Origin: an uncultured Caulobacteraceae bacterium
GTDB lineage: Bacteria > Pseudomonadota > Alphaproteobacteria > Caulobacterales > Caulobacteraceae
Length of the DNA stretch: 6,094 nt
NCBI GenBank assembly: GCA_946480495.1
Contig: CAMLKO010000068.1
Span: forward strand, 1 to 6,094
Direction: 5' to 3'
Shown here piece by piece: positions 1-5,117 of the stretch (position 1 is the first letter of the stretch; each line of letters begins with the position of its first letter). Made by a program: the position numbers and the translations under genes. Under the pieces are notes generated by a model, which saw only the letters and a list, made by a program, of their open reading frames with translations, ran no database searches and was not told the origin of the DNA.

Positions 1-863
1 TCGAGGGTCGGGCGCAGCGTCTCCATCTCGCGGTAGGCGCCGAGCAGGCCCTCGACGTTTTCCACGCGGCGGGTCTGCGGCGTCACCTGGAAGCCCCAGT
101 TGCGGAGCGCCGTGAGTGCTTCCGACTGGGTCTTGGCGAACTCGCCGCTCGAAAGACCCCAGGCATAGGCGAAAAAGCGCAGCGGCCGGGACGCCGTGAT
201 CGTCGGGTCCACCTGCCGCAGCGACCCTGACGCGAAGTTGCGGGGGTTGGCGTAGATGCGCTCGCCCTTCTCCGCGGCCGCGGCGTTCATGGCGGCGAAG
301 GCGTCGAGCGGCATGTAGACCTCGCCTCGGATCTCGATCCGCTCGGGCCAGCCGCTGCCCTTCAGGCGGTGGGGGATGTCCTTGATGGTGCGCAGGTTGG
401 CGGTGACGTCCTCCCCTACCCGGCCGTCGCCGCGCGTCGCCCCGCGCACGAAGCGGCCGTTCTCGTAGAGGAGGCTGGCCGAGAGGCCGTCGATCTTCGG
501 CTCGGCGGTGTAGCCGACGTCGCCTTCCAGCTTGAGGAAGCGGCGGACGCGGGCGTCGAACTCCTCGGCCTCCTCGTCGGAGAAGGCGTTGTCGAGGCTG
601 AGCATCGGCACGCCGTGCTCGACAGGCGCGAAGGAGGAAACCGCCGCCGCGCCGACCCGGACCGAGGGGGAGTTGTCGCGCACGAGGTGGGGGAAGCGGG
701 CCTCGATGGCGAGGTTGCGCTGGCGCAGCTCGTCGTACTCGGCGTCCGAGATGGCCGGCGCTTCCTGTTGATAATAGGCGATATCGTGTCGCGTGAGTTC
801 GTCGGCCAGCCGCTCCAGCTCGTCGTCGGCCTCGGCCTCGGTGAGGTCCTCTACGCGTTTCAT
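1..863 (-). CDS. ligA: NAD+-dependent DNA ligase LigA (3' part outside the window)
   Basis: LigA seals 5'-phosphate/3'-OH nicks in duplex DNA during replication and repair, using NAD+ and a lysyl-AMP intermediate. The first 287 codons are present from ATG at 863; the frame is open to the window edge. Residues 1-75 match domain Ia, with the nicotinamide-binding pattern ISDAEYDEL at 38-46. The position of E. coli His23 is Tyr31 here. The adenylation domain follows: EPKIDG at 121-126 with catalytic Lys123, ATRGDG at 142-147, RGEVY at 179-183 and NPRNFASGSLRQ at 207-218. The OB fold, zinc finger, helix-hairpin-helix and BRCT regions would lie beyond the edge, since the family usually runs to about 650-800 residues. 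The ATG overlaps the recN stop as ATGA and has no clear Shine-Dalgarno sequence, so translation is probably coupled to recN (inference). Nothing suggests a broken gene; the truncation is only the window limit. Confidence 0.97.
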   Translation of the reverse strand, partial: MKRVEDLTEAEADDELERLADELTRHDIAYYQQEAPAISDAEYDELRQRNLAIEARFPHLVRDNSPSVRVGAAAVSSFAPVEHGVPMLSLDNAFSDEEAEEFDARVRRFLKLEGDVGYTAEPKIDGLSASLLYENGRFVRGATRGDGRVGEDVTANLRTIKDIPHRLKGSGWPERIEIRGEVYMPLDAFAAMNAAAAEKGERIYANPRNFASGSLRQVDPTITASRPLRFFAYAWGLSSGEFAKTQSEALTALRNWGFQVTPQTRRVENVEGLLGAYREMETLRPTL

Positions 864-2557
864 GCGCCGATCAGCGCCCGGGCGGCGGCGCGGGCGGCTT
901 CCGTGATCTCGGCGCCGGCCAGCATGCGGGCGATCTCCTCCTGCCGCGCGGCGGGGGTCAGCAGCTCGACGGCGGTGCGGACCTTGTCGCCGTCGCCAAT
1001 CTTGGAGATGCGCCAGTGGGCGTCGGCGCGGGCGGCGACCTGCGGGGAGTGGGTGACGGTCAGCACCTGGGCGTCGGCGGCGAGGCGTTTGAGGCGCAGG
1101 CCGACGGCATCGGCCACCGCGCCGCCGACGCCCTGGTCCACCTCGTCGAAGATCATCAGCGGCTGGGGTCCGCCGCCGCGACCGGCGAGCGTCGCCTTCA
1201 GGGCCAGCGCGAAACGGGCAAGCTCGCCGCCCGAGGCGATGGCCTCCAGCGGCCCGAACGGCGCGCCGGGGTTGGTGGAGACTTCGAACGCCACGCGGTC
1301 CATGCCGGAGGGACCGGCGCGGTCCTCGGCCAGCGGTTCGAGGGCGACGCGGAAGCGGGCCTTGTCGAGCTTGAGCGGCGCGAGTTCGGCCTCGACGGCC
1401 CTGGCCAGCCGGTCGCCGGCGGCGCGGCGCTCAGCGGTCAGCGCCCCCGCGGCGGCCAGATAGGCGGCCTTGGCGGCCTTCTCGGCGGCTTCGGCTTCGC
1501 GCAGCGCCTCTTCGGAGTTCTCCACGGCCTGCAGGCGGGCGGCGAAGTCGGCGCGGGCGGCGGGGAGGTCGTCGACCTGGACGCCCAGCTTGCGGGCCAT
1601 GGCGCGCAGGGCGAAGAGGCGCTCCTCGGCCTTTTCCAGCCGGTCGGGCTGGACGTCGAAGCTGTCGGCGGCGGCGTCGATGGCGGCGGCGGCTTCCTGG
1701 GCCTCCACCAATGCGCGGTCGACCGCCTCGCAGGCGGCGGTGAGCCTTGCGAGCGCGGGGCCGTCATCGGCCACCCCGGCCTGCACGGCGCGCTCCCGGG
1801 CCCGCTGGAGGGCGCGGAAGGCCTGAGCGAGCCCGGAGGTCGTGCGCTCGCCCCCCAGAGCGTCGCGGGCCGCGGCGATGTCGGCCAGCGCCTTTTCGGC
1901 CGCGCCGAGCAGGGCGCGCTCTTCCGCCAGCGCCGCTTCCTCCCCTTCGCGGGGCGCAAGACGGTCGAGTTCGGAGAGGCGCAGCGCGATCTCCTCGATC
2001 TCGGAGGCCGAGCGGCTGGCCTGGTCGCGCAGGGCCTCGGCGCGTTCGCGGGCGGCGCGCCAGGCGCTCCAGGCGGCGGCGACCGGGCCGGCGTCCAGCT
2101 GGCCGAAGGCGTCGAGCAGCGGGCGATGGGTGCGCGGGTCGAGCAGGCCGACCGTCTCATGCTGGCCGTGGACCTCCAGCAGCAGCGCGCCGAGGTCCTT
2201 CAGCACGCCGACGCTGGTCGCCTGGTCGTTGACGAAGGCCCGGGAGCGGCCGTCCGCGCCGAGCGCGCGGCGCAGGACGAGGTCCTCGTCACGCGCGTAG
2301 GAAAGGCCCTTCTCGTCGAGATAGGCCCAGACGGCGTGGTCGGGGCGAGGTGCGAAGATGGCGGTGGCGACGGCTTGTTGGGCCCCTCGCCTCACCAGCC
2401 CCGCGTCGGCCCGCGCGCCGACGGCCAGCCCCAGCGCATCGAGGATGATCGACTTGCCCGCGCCGGTCTCGCCGGTCAGCGCGGTGAGGCCCGGACCGAT
2501 GGACAGGTCCAGCGCCTCGATCAGCACGACGTCGCGAATGCCCAGCCCGATCAGCAT
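860..2557 (-). CDS. recN: DNA repair protein RecN
   Basis: RecN is an SMC-like cytoplasmic ATPase that acts early in repair of double-strand breaks. The 565-residue product is close to the usual 550-570. The N-terminal head has Walker A GETGAGKS at 29-36. A long Ala/Glu/Arg-rich segment at about 165-375 fits the short coiled-coil arms of RecN. The C-terminal head has the ABC signature SGGEL at 442-446, Walker B LMIFDEVD at 467-474 with Asp471/Glu472, and the switch histidine in VTHSPQ at 502-507. The start MLIGLGIRDVVLIEAL lines up with the N-terminus of E. coli RecN, so ATG at 2557 is well supported although no good ribosome site precedes it. It lies 30 nt after bamD and overlaps ligA by 4 nt, so it probably shares their transcript. 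I saw no alphaproteobacterial LexA box (GTTC-N7-GTTC) directly upstream. All motor motifs are intact. Confidence 0.97.
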   Translation of the reverse strand: MLIGLGIRDVVLIEALDLSIGPGLTALTGETGAGKSIILDALGLAVGARADAGLVRRGAQQAVATAIFAPRPDHAVWAYLDEKGLSYARDEDLVLRRALGADGRSRAFVNDQATSVGVLKDLGALLLEVHGQHETVGLLDPRTHRPLLDAFGQLDAGPVAAAWSAWRAARERAEALRDQASRSASEIEEIALRLSELDRLAPREGEEAALAEERALLGAAEKALADIAAARDALGGERTTSGLAQAFRALQRARERAVQAGVADDGPALARLTAACEAVDRALVEAQEAAAAIDAAADSFDVQPDRLEKAEERLFALRAMARKLGVQVDDLPAARADFAARLQAVENSEEALREAEAAEKAAKAAYLAAAGALTAERRAAGDRLARAVEAELAPLKLDKARFRVALEPLAEDRAGPSGMDRVAFEVSTNPGAPFGPLEAIASGGELARFALALKATLAGRGGGPQPLMIFDEVDQGVGGAVADAVGLRLKRLAADAQVLTVTHSPQVAARADAHWRISKIGDGDKVRTAVELLTPAARQEEIARMLAGAEITEAARAAARALIGA

Positions 2558-2587
2558 GGGCGGAGAATGACCGCGAATCCGCGCCGC

Positions 2588-3562
2588 TTAAAGGTGGAGA
2601 CGCGGCAGACGGTGGAAGAAGCCCTTCTTCTCCGGCTTCTTCGCGGCCTCGCTGTTCTGGGTCGTCGTGTTCGGCTGGGTGGCCGATTGCGGCGGCGGCA
2701 GGGTGGTCTCCTTGCCGCCCCGGCGCAGCAGGCGGTCGAGGTAGCTCGGCCGCGTCGAGCTGTGCGGCTCGACGGCGGGCTGCAGGCCGTTGCTGGTCAG
2801 CAGCTTGTAGGCGTCGGCGTACCACCGGTCGCCCGGGTAGTTGGCGCCCAGCACCGCGCCGTTGCGCTTGGCTTCCTCGGTCAGGCCTAGCGTCAGGTAG
2901 GACTCCACCAGGCGGTAGAGGGCTTCGGGCGTGTGCGAGGTGGTCTGGTAGGTGTCGATCACCGAACGGAAGCGGCCGATGGCGGCCAGCGTCTGGCCGT
3001 TGCGCAGGTACCAGCGGCCGATGGCCATTTCCTTGCCGGCCAGCTGGTCGTGGACCATGTCCAGCTTCAGCTGGGCGTCCTTGGCGTATTCGGTGTTGGG
3101 GAAGCGCTTGATGACGTCGTTCAGCGCGGCTTCGGCGTTGGCGGTCGAGGCCTGGTCGCGGTTCACGTCGACGATCTGCTCGAAGTAGCAGACGGCCTTC
3201 AGGTAGTAGGCGTAAACGGCCGACGGGTTGCCCGGATAGAGCGACAGGAACCGCTCGGCGTCGTCGATCGCCTCCTGATAGTGGTTGCTCTCGTAGTTGG
3301 CGTAGGCGGTCATCAGGATCGCTCGCCTGGACCACTCCGAATAGGGGTGCTGGCGCTCGACTTCCTGGAAGTACTCGGCCGCCTCGTCCCAGCGGTGCTG
3401 GTCCAGGCGCAGCGCGCCGGTGTTGTAGAGCAGCTCGACCGGCCGCTCCTCATAGACGATGTGGGTTTTGGCCTTGCCGCGGTGGGCGCAGCCCGACGCC
3501 ATCAGGGCAGCCGTCACGGCGACGATAACAACGGCCGTTCGGCCCCAGGATCTAGGAAGCAC
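2588..3562 (-). CDS. bamD: Outer membrane assembly lipoprotein BamD (ComL/YfiO family)
   Basis: BamD is the TPR lipoprotein of the BAM complex, which folds beta-barrel proteins into the outer membrane from the periplasmic side. The 324-residue product starts with a lipoprotein signal: basic residues at 4-8, a hydrophobic stretch at 10-22, and MASGC with lipidated Cys25. About five TPR-like helical repeats run from 40 to 250, including PVELLYNTGALRL (41-53), FPNTEYAKDAQLKLD (154-168) and TPEALYRLVESYLTLGL (211-227), as in BamD. E. coli BamD is 245 residues; the extra length here is a low-complexity Pro/Thr/Gln tail from about 258 ending in a basic segment (KKPEKKGFFHRL). GTG is the start because an in-frame TGA lies three codons upstream and a later start would lose the signal peptide. 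A Shine-Dalgarno-like AAGGTGAGG precedes it. The gene sits 103 nt after a small secreted-protein gene and 30 nt before recN. Confidence 0.95.
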   Translation of the reverse strand: MLPRSWGRTAVVIVAVTAALMASGCAHRGKAKTHIVYEERPVELLYNTGALRLDQHRWDEAAEYFQEVERQHPYSEWSRRAILMTAYANYESNHYQEAIDDAERFLSLYPGNPSAVYAYYLKAVCYFEQIVDVNRDQASTANAEAALNDVIKRFPNTEYAKDAQLKLDMVHDQLAGKEMAIGRWYLRNGQTLAAIGRFRSVIDTYQTTSHTPEALYRLVESYLTLGLTEEAKRNGAVLGANYPGDRWYADAYKLLTSNGLQPAVEPHSSTRPSYLDRLLRRGGKETTLPPPQSATQPNTTTQNSEAAKKPEKKGFFHRLPRLHL

Positions 3563-3576
3563 GGACCCTCACCTTC
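3563..3576 (-). promoter_or_regulatory. Ribosome binding site and in-frame stop fixing the bamD GTG start
   Basis: On the minus strand the leader reads GAAGGTGAGGGTCC directly before GTG. AAGG and GAGG are purine-rich matches to the anti-Shine-Dalgarno sequence at workable spacing. The TGA at 3571-3569 is in frame with bamD, so no start further upstream is possible. GTG at 3562 is therefore the earliest start and the one that preserves the lipoprotein signal peptide. Confidence 0.75.
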
Positions 3577-3665
3577 GAAAACCAGCGACGCGCACCCCCG
3601 CGCAGCCCTTGGCTTCTACACCACGCGAGCACGGGCGCAAATGTGGCGAAGCGGTGCGTTTGCGG

Positions 3666-4019
3666 TTAGTCGCCGCCCGGGCCGCAGGGGAAGGTGTCCT
3701 GCAGCGCCAGAAGCAGCGTCAGCGCCGCGTATTGGGCCCTGTCGGCCATGTCGGGATGGGCGCTGACGAACCTGCGGAAGATGTCGTCGATCTGGTCGTC
3801 CGTGAGCGCCATATTCTTGGGCTGGCAATACAACTTCGGCCCGGAAGAGGCGGCCAGGTACCAGCCGAACCCGGTTTCCACCGCGCCCAGCCACGTCTGG
3901 TAGACCTCTTTTTCATCGCCTGTCGCGGCGAGGTAATCCTTCACCGTGATCTCGGCCCGCGCGCCCGCGGGCGCGATGCACAAGGCGATACCGACGACCG
4001 CCGCAGCCAGATGTTTCAT
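3666..4019 (-). CDS. Small secreted protein, Rap1a/Tai immunity-like
   Basis: This 117-residue protein has a signal peptide (MKHLAAAVVGIALCIAPAGARA, cleavage likely after residue 22), so a periplasmic product of about 95 residues is expected. Cys14 lacks a small residue before it and is not a lipobox. The mature part has YLAATGD at 29-35, WLGAVETGFGWYLAA at 43-57, YCQP at 64-67, a helical stretch IDDIFRRFVSAHPDMADRA at 77-95, and ends with LALQDTFPC at 104-112. This YC-x-P ... HP ... AL-x-x-x-FPC layout is what I know from Rap1a/Tai family proteins, periplasmic antidotes to type VI amidase effectors. Cys65 and Cys112 could form a disulfide. The usual cysteine before the LGAV-like segment is absent. 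ATG at 4019 is preferred over an in-frame TTG at 4073, which would put 18 residues before the signal peptide. No effector or secretion gene is nearby, so the true role is unknown. The gene is more certain than the family. Confidence 0.8.
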   Translation of the reverse strand: MKHLAAAVVGIALCIAPAGARAEITVKDYLAATGDEKEVYQTWLGAVETGFGWYLAASSGPKLYCQPKNMALTDDQIDDIFRRFVSAHPDMADRAQYAALTLLLALQDTFPCGPGGD

Positions 4020-4044
4020 TGAGGACCCCCATCCCTGATCGGAA

Positions 4045-4073
4045 AGCCTAGCCGCGGCCTTGGCGGGCGGCAA
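4045..4073 (-). promoter_or_regulatory. Candidate vegetative promoter for the small secreted-protein gene
   Basis: On the minus strand TTGCCGC (4073-4067) is followed after 14 nt by GCTAGGCT (4052-4045). The Caulobacter housekeeping sigma pattern is TTGACGS, N10-14, GCTANAWC. The -35 matches at six of seven positions, and the -10 keeps only its GCTA core. It lies in the 63-nt gap after lpxC and would start RNA about 15-20 nt before the ATG at 4019. It is a pattern match made by eye, with no evidence of activity. Confidence 0.35.
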
Positions 4074-4082
4074 GCTCGGGGA

Positions 4083-4976
4083 TCAGCCGACGCGGGCGAG
4101 CGCGGGTTCGAGGGTGCGGATGCGCCAGGCGCGCGGGTTGGCCGCCAGCTCGCGCACGACGGCGTTGTTGAGGCCGTGGCCGGCCAGGACGCCCTCGAAC
4201 CGGCCGATGATCGGCAGGCCCAGCACATAGAGGTCGCCGACGGCGTCGAGCGCCTTGTGGCGGACGAATTCGTCGGGGCGGCGCAGGCCTTCGGGGTTCA
4301 GCACGCGGTCGCCGTCGATGACCACGGCGTTCTCCATCGAGCCGCCGCGGGCCAGGCCCACGGCGCGCAGGGCCTCGACCTCGTGCAGGAAGCCGAAGGT
4401 GCGGCAGTCGGCGAGCTCCTCGCGGAAGCTGTCCTCGTCGATGACGAGGTCGACCCGCTGGCGGCCGATGGCGCGCGAGGGGAAGGCGATCTCGAAGGCG
4501 ACTTCGAACTGGTCGGATGGCGTGAGCGTCGCGCGCTTGTCGTCCTCGATCGCCTCGATGGGCGCGAGGATTTCGATGTAGCGGCGCAGCGCCTCCTGGC
4601 GGCGCTTGCCGGCGCGGTCGAGGATCTGGATGAAGGGCTCGGACGAGCCGTCCATGATCGGCACTTCGGGGCCGTCGACCTCGACGGTGGCGTTGTCGAC
4701 GCCGAGCGCGGCCATGGCGGCCATCAGGTGCTCGATGGTCGAGACGGTGACGCCGTCGTCGTTGCCGATGACGGTGCCGAGCCGGGTCTGGATGACGGTT
4801 TCGGGCGCGACGCGGACCACATTGTCGCCGCGGCGCACGTCGGTGCGCACGAAGCTGATCCCCGCGTTCGGCGCGGCCGGACGGATCGCCACGCGCACGT
4901 GCTCGCCCGTGTGCAGGCCAATCCCGGCGAAGATCGCGGGTCCGGCTACCGTGTGCTGGAAGGAGGCCGACGACAT
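4083..4976 (-). CDS. lpxC: UDP-3-O-acyl-N-acetylglucosamine deacetylase LpxC
   Basis: LpxC is the cytosolic zinc hydrolase that removes acetate from UDP-3-O-acyl-GlcNAc, the committed step of lipid A synthesis. With ATG at 4976 the product is 297 residues (E. coli 305). Zinc and catalytic motifs are all present: STIEHL at 79-84 with Glu82 and zinc ligand His83, DEFVRHKALDAVGD at 235-248 with His240, Lys241 and zinc ligand Asp244, and AGHGLNN at 265-271 with His267. PEVPIMDGSSEPF at 103-115 and CRTFGF at 191-196 are further family signatures. An ATG at 5036 would add a basic 20-residue leader. I prefer 4976 because it places the start a few residues before the conserved HTVAGPAIFAGIGLHTG, as in E. 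coli, and because a candidate promoter overlaps the 5036 codon. The C-terminus stops at ALARVG, without the LA...AVLA-type tail that E. coli LpxC uses for FtsH turnover. Confidence 0.96.
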   Translation of the reverse strand: MSSASFQHTVAGPAIFAGIGLHTGEHVRVAIRPAAPNAGISFVRTDVRRGDNVVRVAPETVIQTRLGTVIGNDDGVTVSTIEHLMAAMAALGVDNATVEVDGPEVPIMDGSSEPFIQILDRAGKRRQEALRRYIEILAPIEAIEDDKRATLTPSDQFEVAFEIAFPSRAIGRQRVDLVIDEDSFREELADCRTFGFLHEVEALRAVGLARGGSMENAVVIDGDRVLNPEGLRRPDEFVRHKALDAVGDLYVLGLPIIGRFEGVLAGHGLNNAVVRELAANPRAWRIRTLEPALARVG

Positions 4977-5033
4977 TGCGCCTGATGATCCCTTGTTGCG
5001 AACGGCACGCCTGGCCGCTTTACGCCCGGATGT

Positions 5034-5062
5034 CATGTAGGCCGCATATTGCGCTGCGACAA
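5034..5062 (-). promoter_or_regulatory. Candidate promoter upstream of lpxC
   Basis: On the minus strand TTGTCGC (5062-5056) and CCTACATG (5041-5034) are 14 nt apart. Against the Caulobacter vegetative pattern TTGACGS, N10-14, GCTANAWC, the -35 has one mismatch and the -10 matches five of seven defined positions. Initiation would fall near 5028, giving a leader of about 50 nt to the ATG at 4976 and leaving the ATG at 5036 untranslated. If active, it would let lpxC be expressed separately from ftsZ. It was found by eye and not tested against a scored matrix. Confidence 0.4.
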
Positions 5063-5089
5063 AACAATCGCTGTTTCCGATTGTTTCGC
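5056..5089 (-). promoter_or_regulatory. Dyad/hairpin between ftsZ and lpxC
   Basis: The minus strand contains a perfect 9-bp inverted repeat, AAACAATCG and CGATTGTTT, around a 7-nt loop (5062-5086). Pairing can instead extend outward as GCGA with TCGC if three bases (TTG) bulge on the 3' side, giving 12 bp in all across 5056-5089. It follows the ftsZ stop by about 30 nt. The 3' arm contains four T residues, but the sequence after it is TCGCAGCG, so it is not a textbook intrinsic terminator. Because it overlaps the candidate -35 element, an operator is as plausible as a weak terminator or a protective 3' hairpin for ftsZ mRNA. Confidence 0.5.
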
Positions 5090-5117
5090 CGCTAACGCGT
5101 TGAGTTTTCGTAAAAAA

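Noticed and set aside
369..1463. A 364-codon plus-strand open frame across ligA and recN
   Set aside because: It crosses the ligA-recN junction on the opposite strand and shows only low-complexity Ala/Arg/Ser sequence, while both minus-strand genes are intact.
2558..2587. CGCG-GATT-CGCG hairpin in the bamD-recN gap as a terminator
   Set aside because: The stem is only 4 bp with no T-tract, and the tight spacing argues for co-transcription.
2655..2677. Two GTTC words upstream of recN resembling a LexA box
   Set aside because: They are 11 nt apart rather than the 7 of GTTC-N7-GTTC, and they lie within the bamD coding region.
1016..2890. A 624-codon plus-strand open frame across recN and the end of bamD
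   Set aside because: It is antisense to two intact genes with full family motifs. Its Gly/Ala/Val-rich content with no recognisable domain is typical of the opposite-strand frame of GC-rich coding DNA.
3563..3665. Possible bamD promoter (TTGCGCC ... TGTAGAAG) and a CGCAAA/TTTGCG inverted repeat in the spacer
   Set aside because: Both elements match the vegetative pattern poorly, and the repeat has only a 6-bp stem with a 17-nt loop and no T-tract. The spacer otherwise shows only the bamD ribosome site.
4020..4073. An upstream TTG start adding 18 residues to the small secreted protein
   Set aside because: It would place MPPAKAAARLSDQGWGSS before a complete signal peptide, and it coincides with the candidate -35 element; the ATG at 4019 is the natural start.
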